A stretch of 64,000 nt of DNA from Sapria himalayana. Lineage: Eukaryota > Streptophyta > Magnoliopsida > Malpighiales > Rafflesiaceae. Under the pieces are notes generated by a model, which was not told where the DNA came from, ran no database searches, and saw only the letters and a program-made list of their open reading frames with translations. The stretch spans positions 1-64,000 of the forward strand of contig JAREIK010010524.1 of NCBI GenBank assembly GCA_029783825.1, read 5' to 3'. Position numbers and translations under genes: made by a program. This document shows, in pieces, positions 10,857 to 23,544 of the stretch (positions are counted from its first letter, which is position 1; each line of letters begins with the position of its first letter).

Positions 10857-12255
10857 ATTCAGAAAACTAAAAACTAGAGCAATAATTTTTAGATTATAGG
10901 AAACAAATAAAATTATTAATTGAAATTTTATGATTGAGTTGTGTTGCAAATTTAAAAAATACAGATAAATATAAAATTGTCCTGACCCTGAGGGGCGATT
11001 ATAAAGTATATGATGCTAGATGGCACTGGAGGGTATTCTGCTTTTGCTTTCTGTATTTTGTTTGCTATGTTGTTATTGTATGTAGGACAAATTGAAAGAG
11101 GCAGCTGAATGAAGCTTGTAGAAGCTTTAGAATAAAATTAATGAGAAGTATGAGTAGCATCAGGATAGATGTAATTGCTATTGTATTTTACCTTATTGTG
11201 CAGGACTTGTTACAAGAAGTGTAAAAATGTTGACATAATTCTGAAAACTCCAGGTTTGAAATCAGGGTTGGGTGGCATGATGAGGCTGCTACCCTTTGTA
11301 GTTTCTGATTTTAAGTTTAAATATAATGGTAGTGTGCTAGTGTGTGTAGGGATTGGGAAAGTTAGCTGAGTGGAAAAAGACCGCATTATAGCTGCCATTT
11401 ATGGCAGAATTTCTTGTTTTTGATTTTCTGCTTTAGGTATAGATGAAACCGAAAGAATCACCTAATTGGGAGTAGGTAGATGCACATGAAGGATTTGCTG
11501 TCACAGGCTAGATTAATCTTGAAAACTCCAGGGATTGGGAAAGTTAGCTGGCAGGAAAAAGACAGCATTATATCCGCCATTTGTTATTAGGTGGATATTT
11601 CTTGTTTCTTCTGGTTTTTCTTTCTGGTTTAGGTATAAAGAAAATCGAAGAAGCAGCTGAATGGGAGTAAAGGTAGATGCACATGAAGGATCTGCTGTCA
11701 TGGGCTAGATTGAGCCATAACAGCTTTTGTCTGATATGGATGCATAGTGTTTGCATTTATATAATGAGTGTATGTAATGAATGTGGTGTGTGTGTAGTGT
11801 CTGTTTTAAGTAGTCTACTGTATATGTTAAGAGTTAGGGTCATTTAGGCTATTGAGTCAAATGGATCCAGTTGCAATTCTAATAGTTTGAAGGGTAGGCA
11901 AGCTAAAGCACACACAATGAGGGTCGGGGAAACAGGAAAATGCACAGGTATGATAAAAAAGGCTTATGGTCTAGCACGAGCGATTGAAGGATAGAAGCAG
12001 AGCATGGACAAACAAGAAGATTTTATTGAGTTAACATGTGGGAAGCAATAAAGCATGCAAAAACAGAATGTACAAGCAGAACAGAGCCAAGCTTTAAATA
12101 TAAAAGGCCTCAAGCACACATTATATTCAAAACGGCATAGAGGAGCTTTAATGTATTTACTGTATTTTTGTTGGTTTTAATGGTTGTAAGATGGGAAGGG
12201 GTAGTATTTAGCTTGTAAAAAGGTATTCCTCGACCAAAGAGATGTTATATTAATA
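10857..12255 (+). repeat. LINE copy 1 3' non-coding part with ~183-bp direct repeat
   Basis: No protein is seen. A direct duplication is visible: GGATTGGGAAAGTTAGCTG at about 11349 and again at 11532, each followed by a GGAAAAAGAC phrase, a TTTCTTGTTT phrase, a GGTTTAGGTATA-like phrase and GTAGATGCACATGAAGGAT. The repeat spans roughly 11340-11710 with a period near 183 bp. GAAAACTCCAGG also occurs at about 11242 and 11521. The end at ~12255 is inferred from A-rich sequence and return of satellite. Confidence 0.7.
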
Positions 12256-15200
12256 ATAAAAAGACATTAAAATAATATAGAATAGACAGATAAACATATA
12301 GACAGATAGACAAATAAAATATACAATGTAAAATACACCAATAGACCGATAGATAGATGATAGGTAGATAAACAAACACATAGATAGACAATAGACAAAC
12401 ATACAGATAGACACACATACCAAAATAGAACAAAAACACATAGACATAGAGAAGGCACACATACACATAGATAGATAGACAAATAAAATATATAAATAAA
12501 TAGAGAGATAGAAGATAGATAGATAGATAGATAGTCTGATAGAGGATATACATAGTGAGATAGACATTTGTGGGATCGATAGATAGCACAAATAGACAAT
12601 ATACAAATATATAGATAGATAGAAAGATAGATGGATAGCTAGAGTGCCAGATGGTAGATAGATAGATAGACAGATAGGTATAAAGATAGATATATAGTAA
12701 GATAAATTGATTGATCGTAGATAAATAGAGAGCTAGCTAGTCTAGATAGATAGATATATTGATAGATAGAAACATTGATAGATAGACAAACATACAATAG
12801 AAAGACAAATAAACAAACAAATAGTCATATAGACAGATAGATAGATAATTAGAAAGATTGATGTAATATGCAGATAAAGAATAGACATAGAGAGATAGAC
12901 ATTTTGGAGAGATAAATAGATAGATAGATAGATAGATAAATAGACAGATAGATAAATAGATAGATAGATTGACAGACAGATATATAAATAGCTAGATAGA
13001 GTAGTGACAGACAGACAGATAGATAGATAGACAAATAGACCATGTAGCTAGATAGAGATATAAATGGATAAACAGATAGACATATAGGCAGATAGACATA
13101 TAGACTTATAGACAAATTGAAGGAAAGGCAGATAGTCATATAGGCTATAGACAGATAGAAGGAAAGCAGATAGATAAAAAGACAGATAGATATATAGATA
13201 GAAAGATCATAGATATACCAATAGATAGAATGATAGATACAAAGATATAAAGATAGATAGATAGAGAGATGGACAAATAGACAATTCACAGATAGACAAA
13301 TATGTATATATATAGATAAATAGAAAGAGATATATATATTATATATAAAGATAGACAGATAGACAAATATACAAATAGATAGATAAACATATATAGAGCT
13401 AGAAAGAATGAAAAACACATATAGAATAATATAACAGATAGGGATATTAACAGATATATAGGTAGATAGATAGATAGATAAATAGATAGATTTATTGATA
13501 GAAAAATAGTTAAATGATAGATAGCTAGATAAATAGACAATAGATCATAAGATAGATAGATTGATTGATAATAAATAGATAGATAAATATATAGATAGTT
13601 TTTGGATAGATTTAGAGAGATATAAATAGATAAATAGATAATAGATAGATTATATTAGCGATAAATATATATATATATATATAATGGATGGATAGATAGA
13701 TAGACAGTTAGATAGATAGACAAATTGTCATATATATAATATAATATATAGTTGACATATATAGAGATTTATAAATAGACACAGAGACTGATAGATTGAT
13801 AGACAGATAGACAGATAGATAGGTAGGGAGATAGGTAGATAGGCAGATCGGTACATAAGCAAATAGATAGATATATAGATAGATATATAGATAGACAGAC
13901 AACTAGATAGACAGACAGATAGATAGATAGAAAGACAGACAGACAGATAGATAGAAATATAGAGAGATACACAGATAGATAGAAGATAAGATAGTCAGAT
14001 AGATGACATATAGACATTATATACATATAGATAGATAGATATATATATAATATAGATAGAAAGAGAGATAGATAAATAAATATATAGATAGATACATAGA
14101 AAAATATACAAATAGCTAGATAGGCAGACAGACAGATAGATATAGATACAGAGAAAAATAGATAAACAGAAACACATATAGTGTTGATAGTCAGATAAAT
14201 AGACAGATAGACAGATAGATAGTCAAATAGGCAAAACAAAAAATAGAAAAATAGACAGATATATAGTTACGCATATAAATTAGATTTATATATAAACAAA
14301 TCTATATATAGACTTATAGACAAATAGATAGATAGATTGACAGAAAAGATAGACAGATAGATAGTTGGATAAATAGATAGACAGATAGATAGATAGATAT
14401 AATGTAGATAGACAACTAGCTTGATAGACAAATAGATACAGAGACAAATATACTGATAGATTTTAGATAGATATTATAGACACATAGAAAGATTAGACAG
14501 ATAGACAGATAGTTAAATATTTTGACAGATAGAGTGATAGATAGATAGATAATAAAAGAGATAGAGAAATAGAGAGATAGATAGACACACATGCAGACAA
14601 AAGACAGTTACATAGACATACAAAAAGATAGACACAAAAAAATAGACAAATCAACAGATAAAAAGGAAAATTTTAAAAAATGGATAGACTGACAAACAGA
14701 CAGAAAAACATACAGACTAATAGATAGATAAATAGATAGACATATAGTTGATATACCTAGATAGATAGAAATTTAGAAAGATATACATTGACATATACAC
14801 AAGTAGACAGATAAAAAGATAGTCAAATTGATAGATAGACATATACACAAATAGATAGATAGACAAGTAGATAGATAAATATAAACTGATAAATAGATAG
14901 ACAAGTAGATAGATAGTGAGAAAGACATACGACCATATAGATAGTTATATATATAGACTAATAGATCGATAGATAATAGATTGATAAAAGAAAGAAAGAT
15001 AGATAGATAAACATATGGATATATAGAAAGAGAAATAGATAGATATATAGATAGATAGATAAATAGACTGATAGATAGATAGATAGATATAAAGATACAT
15101 AGATAGATAAATAGATAGATAGATATAAGATAGACAGATAAAATGATAGAAAGGGTACTTAGTTAGATTATTAGTCATATAGACATATACATAGATAGAT

Positions 15201-15878
15201 AGATAAAGACATGCACAAATAGAAGATAGAAAGATAGTCACATTGATAGATATATAGATATATACACAAATATAAATATACAAAGATATTAAATAATTAC
15301 ATAAAAAGATAGAGAAATAGATAGATAAAAAGATAAATTGCAAAATAGATAGATAGATATAGAGATATACAAAGAGACAATATAGATAGATTAGATAGAT
15401 AGTCAAATAGACATATATATAGGTAGATAGATGGATAGATAGATAGATAGATAGATAGGTAGAGAGTAAAATTGATATAAAGAAAGACAGATAGATAAAT
15501 TGGATAGATAGACAGATAGACAGATAAATATTGGACAGATAGATAGATTGATAATAGATCGATAGATACACATATAGACAAAAGAAAGATAGACAATATA
15601 AAAAATAGATAATAGATAGACAGATAGATAGATAAATGATAGATAGAATATAAATAGTTAGTGAGATAGACAACTAAATAAATAGATATATAGATACTTA
15701 TAAATAGATACATATATAGACAAATAGATAGATATATAGATAGACAAAAAGATAGATAGACAGACCTGACAGATAGATAGAAAGATATATAGCCAGATAG
15801 ATAGAAAGATATATAGCCAGCTAGATAGATAGGATAGGCAATAGACAGATAGATATAAAGATAGTCGATAGACAATTT

Positions 15879-15931
<53 letters not shown>

Positions 15932-16996
15932 ATAGATTGATAGAAAGACAAATTGACAAATAAACAGATAAGATACATAAATATATACACAAATTGATAG
16001 TTTAGAAAGGTACTCAGATAATTAAAAAGATAGCTAGATAAGTAGATATATTAAGAGATAACCATGAAATAAATTGATAGTTAGATATATAGATAGATGA
16101 GACCATATAGATAGATTTATATTTAAAAAGTATACAGATAAACAGTTAAATAGATTTACAGATAGATAGATAGAAAGATATATAGATAGATAGATAGACA
16201 TATAGATAGATAGATAGATAGATAGACAGACAGATAGACAAAATATACAAATAGACAGATAGATAGATACTATAGATAGACAGATAGATTAGATATACAG
16301 ATAGAAAAATAGATAGATATAAAGATAGATAGATATACAGATAGACAGATAGACACATAAATAAATAGATAAATAGATGGACAAATAGATAGATATAGAT
16401 TAACAGATAGACATATAGACAGAATATAGATATACAAAAATAAATAGATAGACATATTATCATATAGATAGTTAGATAGGTAGATAGATAGACAGATAGA
16501 TAGATGATAGATAGACAAACATACATAAAGTGAGATACACAGATAGATAGATAGATATATAGTCAGATAGACAAATTGATTGATAGATAGATAGTTAGAT
16601 ATATTGATAGATAGATAGATAGATAGACAAATAGACATATAGAAAGATCGGCAGACAGATAGACAGATTAATAGATAGATAGATATACAAATTAATAGAC
16701 AGATAGATAGATAGATAGAAAAATAGATAGATAGAAAAATAGATAGATAGTCACATGGATAGATTGAGAGAAGATATATAGATAGATAGTCATATAGACA
16801 GATAAAAAGATCAACAAATAGACAGATAGATAGATTATATATAGACTTATATGCAGATAGGTAGATTGATATATCGTTAGATTGATATATAAACAGATAG
16901 ATAGAAAGATATATAGCTAGATAGCCACTTTGTTAGACAAACAGATAGACAGATGCACAGATAGATAGATTGTTAGGCAGATAGATAAATAAATTG
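12256..16996 (+). repeat. GATA/GACA satellite, block III
   Basis: The array resumes after the LINE. AGAAACATT near 12770 is followed by ACATAGAGAG at about 12895, the pair known from blocks I and II. From ~14.8 kb another recurring phrase appears, GACATATACACAAATAG followed by AAGATAGTCA and AAGTAGATAGATAAA, at about 14840 and 15190. The same phrase is common in block IV. A long (TA)n run lies at 15885-15929. No gene is present. Confidence 0.95.
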
Positions 16997-17017
16997 CACA
17001 AGAAAAATCTCATATAG

Positions 17018-17520
17018 CAAGGGACAATTCCTTAGCTAAATAGCCATTTTACACCCCTAAATAGAATATAATGATGGATTACTGACGGATTAGTTCCCTA
17101 TCTAAAGTGCTCCTTGATAGAATTTACCGAGGGAAAGTGTCCATAGCTAAAAATATAGCGACTAAAAATCCCTTGCTAAAAAATTAATTTTTTTAGCTAA
17201 ATTCGAAAGCTAAATGAGATTTTCTATCGTTAAATGGAAATAACGATGGAAGATTTCCAAGCTAAAGTGCTCATCACTAATATTAGTGACGAAAATATTC
17301 CCTATCTAAAATAAATTTAGCATCGAAAAAATCCGTCGCTAAAATAAAGATATCCCTATTAAAATTAGCAAAGGATTTCCCCTTTCTAATTTAGCAAGGG
17401 ATTTTTCCCTAGCTAATTTAGATAGCAAATTTTCCCTAGCTAATTTAGTAAAGAAATTTTCCCTAGAAAATGTAGCTAGAGAAAATTTTATAAATTAGCT
17501 AGGTAATTTTCCCTAGCCAT
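17018..17520. repeat. Left subterminal repeats of CACTA-1
   Basis: Many short units such as TAGCTAA, TTTCCCTAGCTAATTTAG, GCAAGGGATTTTTCCC and TCGCTAAAAT are repeated in both orientations. They match units at 25995-27200. In CACTA elements such repeats bind the TNPA-type protein. Confidence 0.85.
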
Positions 17521-18172
17521 TTTAATTTCAAAACTATTTTAGAATTTACTTATTTTTAATTTTTTAATTAAATAATATAATATTTTTATATTAAATTGAA
17601 TAAAAATAAAAAATATAAATGATTATTTATAATTAACAAAAAATAAAATCATTTAATAATATATTCTAATACAATAATTACATAATTAAGCAAAAAAATA
17701 ACAAAATTTTATTTCATCTTATTCATCAATATATCTTCTAATAGTTCATTAAGTATAATCTATCCATTCATTGATATTACTTTCTCTCCCTCTGCTTCTC
17801 CGATCACCATTTTTCTGTTGCGACAAAGTTATCCGAGTCATGGCATGTTATATATAGTGAAAAATCTCATCACTTATACAAGCTTTGCATGAGGAATAAT
17901 GTTTTACCATTTCTGTAAGAAATTTAAACCACTCAATCAATTCTAAATAAAAAAAAGTTATGTTTTGATAAAAAATATAATACTACAGTATATATGTAAA
18001 TATATACTAGCATTTCACTCGTACATATATTGCTATAGTATATCTACATAAAAACTATAATATTATGTGTAAATATATACTGAGTACAAATATACTCAAT
18101 ATATATATACATAAAATACTATAGTATTACATCTACATATATACTAAGTATATACATAAGTTTATATCGCAT
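17521..18172. other. AT-rich stretch inside CACTA-1
   Basis: This is AT-rich sequence without a supported reading frame. A short cluster of ATATATAC/TAAGTATA-like repeats lies at about 17990-18165. Confidence 0.6.
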
Positions 18173-18530
18173 TTGTTGATGTTGCTACTACTACCCCTGC
18201 TGCATTCGTTGCTCTCACTACCCCTGCCGCTACCATTGCTTCCGCTACCACTTCTATTGTTGTCGCTGTTGTTGCCTTCTGTTGTTGCCATCACCGCTAC
18301 TGCCGTCACTGTCATTGCTATCATCAATGCTGCCCCTGCCACTACTACCAGTGCTGCCGCCACTACCGGTGATGCCGGTGTTGTCGGTGCTGCCGGTACT
18401 GTCGATGTTGCTGGTGCTGCCACCACTACCGTTGATGCCGTCGCAGCCACCATAGCTACCGCTACTACTCCTACCAATGCTATCGCCACTACTGTTGACA
18501 AAATAATCAACTTCTATTATCATAAATAAC
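18173..18530. repeat. Degenerate triplet-repeat tract (GCT/ACC/GTT type)
   Basis: About 360 bp consist of degenerate triplets such as GCTACTACC, GTTGCC, CACTACC and GATGCC. The tract is far more GC-rich than its surroundings. Several frames are open on both strands and encode Ala/Thr/Val-, Ser/Gly- or Leu/Pro-rich simple peptides. Open frames on both strands show repeat composition, not a gene. It might be the remnant of a low-complexity exon. Confidence 0.75.
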
Positions 18531-20214
18531 TCAAAAAGACCTCAACATACTTTCCTATTTCCCAATATTAGTATTTTAGATATTTATATACCAATTTAAG
18601 TAATAGATTGTGGGTTGTCTTTTATTTTTATTTTATTATTATTCTAGTTTATGGGTGGATGCACCAAATAAATAGGGTGCCCCAATGGCACAATCCTTTC
18701 TATTTCTATCAATGGGCTAAGTTATTATTGGAAATGATAGTTATTTTTATTAATTAAGTTGATGTATTTTATTGGTATGTACATTTTGTTTTGAAAAATT
18801 CTAATGATGATATAAATATAAAATAGAAAAAATATCTTGATAAAAATATACTTCAATTATTCCTGAAATATTCTTTGAGAAAACTTTTCAAAAAATAACA
18901 AAAATGATCCAAAGTTTCTAGACTATTGAACACTATTTTAGTCATGGTGAGGCAATTGTCTCGTTGAGACACACCTTGCCTGAGGTTGCAAGAAGGCATG
19001 CCAATGGTGTTCCTTGTGAGGGTGCATTGTGTGGGGTCACACAAACAACAAAAGCACTCCTTTTCTTGTAACACAAATGCTGTCAGAATTTACAAATAGC
19101 TAAATATTACTCTAAAATGACAATGAAGCAGACATGTGCACATTAGATACAATCATTAAAAATAAGAACATGTCATACCTCTCCACAACCTTGGTGTAAC
19201 TCAATGGGAATGATATGCCATCATCATTTTCATCCCCTCTATGTTTTCCATTCCTAGAATACAAAGCATGATATCATCTAGGTAATAGCTGATGTTCAAG
19301 AAGTTCATTCCAAAGTTATCCAAATGTTCTCTGACATGGCCCAGAAGAAAGAAAGTGCATAATTTAAAAGCACACTTCTCTAAGATTGATGTCCATGTCT
19401 GCGTTGCATTTCTTTATATGGAGTCTGTCTGGATCATTGGGTTTAACATTCATGTTCTCCTTAATTGAAAGAGTCAAAGGATTCCGTCTAACGGTAGGTG
19501 CATTGTCCACCAGATTAATCTGTCTGTGCCCTATGATGCGTAAAATTTTACCAGCATATAGAACATGCCATTGTCATTACACATTTAAAATTACGTACAT
19601 GCGATTATAAATACATGCATGATTATTGGAATGAAGTTAGATTCAAACAAGCATATTGCTTTAAATGATTATATCTATCTAGTAGTAGCTTAATCGGTTA
19701 CCTAGTCTTCCCCTCGAATAGTAAGACAATCTCTCAGACTTATGAAAGCAATGAGTTGACAAAATAAACCATGCGTATGATAATGATATTACATTTAATT
19801 GAATTGATATGTTCGAACAAACATTATGTATTGAAAAATCGCCAACTTCCATGTAGTGAAATTCCCCATTGAAAGAGGATCATAAAAACTAACCAAAGAA
19901 AAATATATTTGTGAAATACCCAATTAACGGTTATTTTTGTTTTCTTGAATTGGAATTGGTTTTACTTATTGGAAGGATTCTAGAAAGATTGGTTTTTCTT
20001 CTTTGATTTTTCCAGAATGATTGCTTACTTTTTCTTCTTTTTTTAAAGAACTTTAAATTTATATTCCGAAGGAAGAAGAAAAATCAAATGATTTTCTTTA
20101 GAAGTAGAACTATGCTATGGACAGTCAATCCAGGTGCCAAAAAATATCATATATATCTTGACTTTTATGGAATAAAAATTTTATATGCAACACTTTTTGT
20201 ATGCAAACATTTTT
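18531..20214. other. Unassigned CACTA-1 interior with one protein-like fragment
   Basis: No gene is recognised. On the minus strand, 19559-19364 reads about 65 codons without a stop, with ordinary protein-like composition, including KILRIIGHRQINLVDNAP and KCNADMDINLREVCF, ending at TAA. It is followed leftward by a frame with FFLLGHVREHLDNF. I do not recognise the family. It could be a second captured gene fragment or chance. The remainder is AT-rich with no supported feature. Confidence 0.4.
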
Positions 20215-23200
20215 TTTAATCTAATACTCTTATATTTCATAGCGAGAGCCTCTAAATACTCATCAACATAGGCCATTCAAGGCCAATAATATATTCTAAT
20301 CTGAACCAAAGTAAACACACAACCAACTTCTATCTTGAAAAGTAGATGAAACCTCGGAGAGAGAAATATCAAAACAAGAAAAGACCCCATCTTTTCATTT
20401 TTCCCTCCTGCAATCTCTTGTTCATTTCCACAAGAGAGATACAAGAGGCCCCCACCATGATCATCATGATCATGATGGTGATGATGAAGATCAAGAATAT
20501 TATGATCATGATGATGATGATGATCAAGATGATGATGAAACCTACTTGTAGAACAAGGATCATCAAGAAAACAATATGGCATTGCATCTTCCCATACAAT
20601 ATCATCGATAACTCCTCTGTTCTTCACTAAATCAAGTAGCTGATTGCCAATCACACCAACAATGAATGGACCTAGATGAGTTTCGACAACATGGATCACA
20701 ATATCTGCATGAACATAAAGCAACTTAACAGCACCCCCTTTATAGCTACGGCATGCTTGCCTCCACGGAGAAAAAATTTTTCTTGCCTAATAATGGAAGA
20801 GGATCCACAAGCTTCCCACAGAGTAGCAAACAACTACATGTAGTAAAATGGAGTTGTTTTTTTTTGGGTTTTAGTTTCACAGAGAGATGTTGCTGTGAGA
20901 AAGATGTCCTCTATACCAATCATAATGTGCTAGATAGGACCAAATATGACTTGACCATTTTCCAAGCTTGCTTCTACAGTGCCACCAACTACACCTAGTT
21001 TTGGTTCCCTGGGCTCCATATCAAGAGTTACGGTGACTATGAATGGTTCATCTTCATCAACATCGAGTCTATGAGAGATGGCCCTACAGGGTTCCCTTAG
21101 AAGGAAGGGAACATAACAAGATGGGATTGATCCATAAAGGTAGAAGGATGAAAACATGACAACTTTCACGTATAGAGTAGAGAGAGAATCAACGTCACCT
21201 TTTCATGGGTGGTCCGATGGTTCAGATACAAATCTCAGCCTGCAGTGTATCCTCACGGTCAGTCTTGGCATGGTTTCCATACCAGGAATGTTAGAGAAGT
21301 GCTGAGTTAAAATGTTTAAGATTTTAGAGAATTTCGAATCAGTTATGCATAATCATTATTGCAGATAATTGATTCGTTTGGGTCCCGAGATGGCATCAGA
21401 GTTAGTTAGGATGTTGAGATTCTTCTTGTCATCTAAACATCAAAGTTCTACATAGTCAAGGTCTACTGATGACGTACACAAGGACCAATATTGATGTGCC
21501 AATAATGGTTGAATTATCTCGAGGTGAATGTATGATGAGAAGTTCGGAGATTTACTTATGTTGGGACAATCTTGAGGGCCCTGAAGGTTCAAAAAAGACC
21601 CAGAATTTATACACTGCACCATTTCATGTCGTTGCTCGTAAAGATTCAAGATTGAGCGTAAGTTTTTTTTCGGCAAACATCTTAGAATCCGCAGGTATAC
21701 CCTCGCAATATCTCGAACCTCCAAATCTGGGAAAAAATGACAAGTAAATGAAATAAGGGGGGACAACGGGAAGAAAAGTCTAGAACTTTGGTGGTGGGAC
21801 ATCATTGTTCAGCAGGTGCTAAGAACTTTGCCACCATCAAACCAAGATATGAATCTTGTAGAGGGGCCATGATTCTTTACTAGGAAGCCCATATACTTTG
21901 TGAGCAACTCAATAAGATGTCCAGGAGATATAGTATTCTTCTCTGCAATTCTATCAAACATCAGAAAGTAAGAAACTAGTGCATAGTCTATTTTGACTTT
22001 TGAAAGCAAATATTCATCAATAGCTTGAAGCAAGTGCTTTCCTAACCAAAGATGCTTTGGACATCCCAACAAATGGTCAATTAGAGAAACAATAACATGG
22101 ACTAATCTCCAACACTTCAAGGTCAAGTCCACTAGCATCTTTTGAAAGGTGCCAAACAGGATAGACTGCATGAAATTTAAAGTGTCAGAGTAACATAAAT
22201 TAGAATAATAAGAACTTCCAAACAGAAATTTGTGGATGGCACGGAATACTATAGATGTTTTTGTGCAATGTTTTGAAAAGCATTTGAATGATGAAATTGA
22301 AAGTATACTATCTACTAATAATTTTTCCATTGTTTTATCATCATCAACCTTTTGGCATACACTATTTTCTAGTTTTAACCTTTCATGTTATATCCAAAAA
22401 AAAGTAATGAGATCCAATTTCAAAGCTTTCAATGTGAGTGGATCAAATATTTTTGGATAAAATCTCAAACCAATGTGAACAAATGACATGTGTTTGCCAA
22501 TCTCTTTATTAAATGCCAATTTGCCCAATAAACCCAACAATCAATGCATATAAAGAAGCCGAAAACCAAATGTGATTGTATTTCCATTGAGATTGTCATT
22601 AATCATTTGATTAAAGTTAGCTCTTGTCCATCAAATGCATCCTTGAATTGGGAATACAGTTACAGAACAACATGACATTGTAGGGGATTGATTGAATGAA
22701 TCATCTCATAGAACTGCACCTTTAATGTAGGAGGGAAACCCAATGCATGAGAAACTAAAATTATCATCACCAAAAATTCAGCCATTGCACATGACCCTAA
22801 AAGGCATGATGAATCTAGTAGAAAGGACATTGCGCTTTTTGATTCTTTGTAATTCATGCTCGTAACAGCTTTCTCTTTAGCATTAGTATTTGATGATGAA
22901 ACCCATTGAGGAACATTAAAAAGAACAAGGGGAACACGGGCAGAAAAAATTGATACATTCGATTTTAAACCCATGATGTTATGTATAATCATCGCAAACA
23001 ACAGGATATAGCACTGAGAAGCATGAGTTCTCTCACTTTGACACAAACTCCATAGATGACCAGAAACTTTAGACAACAGATAGGGGTAACACTTCTCAAG
23101 TTCCTGTAAATACTCACACACAATTGCATGTGTTTTCTGGTTTGGAACATGGTTGGGACGGTTAATAACTATTAGCATCATACCTACCAATCTCTCTGCG

Positions 23201-23544
23201 AAATGCTTGTGAAATTTTTTCAATCCATCAACAGATATAAAAATCAACATCACCAAAACCATAAACTGTTCTTTTAGCAGATAAATTAACGCACTTCCAC
23301 CAACAGGCCCGTATAGAGTGACGGACATAGCATCTAGAAGGGAAATCAGATTGGATTCGGAAGTAATGAGTGTCTCTGAAAACTCTTCTAGAAATACAAG
23401 AAGACAGAGGCTATGATTAAATTTTTGCATCAGGATAGAAGAGAGTTTGTGATGTAGAAGTGATGCGAGTGCATGGTGAGCTATCCACCAGCTCAATAGT
23501 TAGCCTCCATTGTTGAAGTCTTCGATCAGAGAATGCCAGTCATC
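20215..23544 (-). pseudogene. AP-5 complex subunit beta-1 (AP5B1) pseudogene
   Basis: Read on the minus strand, successive frames follow the plant AP5B1 protein from near its N terminus to its C terminus. They run DDWHSLIEDF (~23544), LASLLHHKL, FLEEFSETL, VINRPNHVP, GHLWSLCQSERTH and VPLVLFNVPQWV (22660-23496); then IQSHLVFGF and LRFYPKIFDPLTLKALKLDL (22330-22660); FRAIHKFLFG, MLVDLTL and ELLTKYMGFLV (21809-22330); FFPDLEVRDIARVYLRIL (21440-21805); EDEPFIVTVTLDMEPREP (20930-21169); LGPFIVGVIGNQLLDLVK and LVLIFLSPRFHLLFKIEV (20277-20723); and a final AYVDEYLEAL. AP-5 is a late-endosomal adaptor complex. The copy is broken by several in-frame stops and frameshifts. The homology is nearly continuous over 3.3 kb, so large introns are absent. 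The family assignment comes from remembered conserved phrases, not a search. Confidence 0.88.
20455..20545. repeat. GAT/ATC triplet expansion within the AP5B1 copy
   Basis: ATGATCATGATGATGATG-like triplets are expanded here. On the minus strand they encode a His/Asp-rich run (HHHHDH) between the GVIDDIVWEDA and GLLYLS phrases. I recall a short acidic linker at this position in normal AP5B1, so this looks like slippage expansion of Asp codons, read partly in a shifted frame. Confidence 0.75.

Larger units (their letters stand above)
9205..12255 (+). mobile_element. L1-type LINE copy 1, 5'-truncated with inverted 5' part
   Basis: This is a non-LTR retrotransposon fragment inserted in the satellite. 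The first ~200 bp encode the end of the reverse transcriptase on the minus strand. The rest encodes the following RT-thumb, zf-RVT and RNase H regions on the plus strand, then a ~1.4-kb 3' non-coding part. The protein order is restored if 9205-~9400 is flipped, with ~25 codons missing at the junction judged against LINE copy 2. That is the structure expected from twin priming during target-primed reverse transcription. The 3' end is placed near 12255, after an A-rich TTAATAATAAAAAG stretch. All coding parts carry stops or frameshifts. Confidence 0.85.

Noticed and set aside
11175..11756. Short frames in the 3' part of LINE copy 1
   Set aside because: They lie across the 183-bp direct repeat, appear on both strands and have no recognisable domain.
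20346..20630. Plus-strand Met/Ile-rich frame and minus-strand Ile-rich frame over the triplet run
   Set aside because: They are alternative frames of the GAT/ATC expansion inside the AP5B1 copy and have no independent support.
21469..21747. 92-codon plus-strand frame opposite the AP5B1 copy
   Set aside because: It is the antisense of the minus-strand stretch with FFPDLEVRDIARVYLRIL, which matches AP5B1, so it is a shadow.
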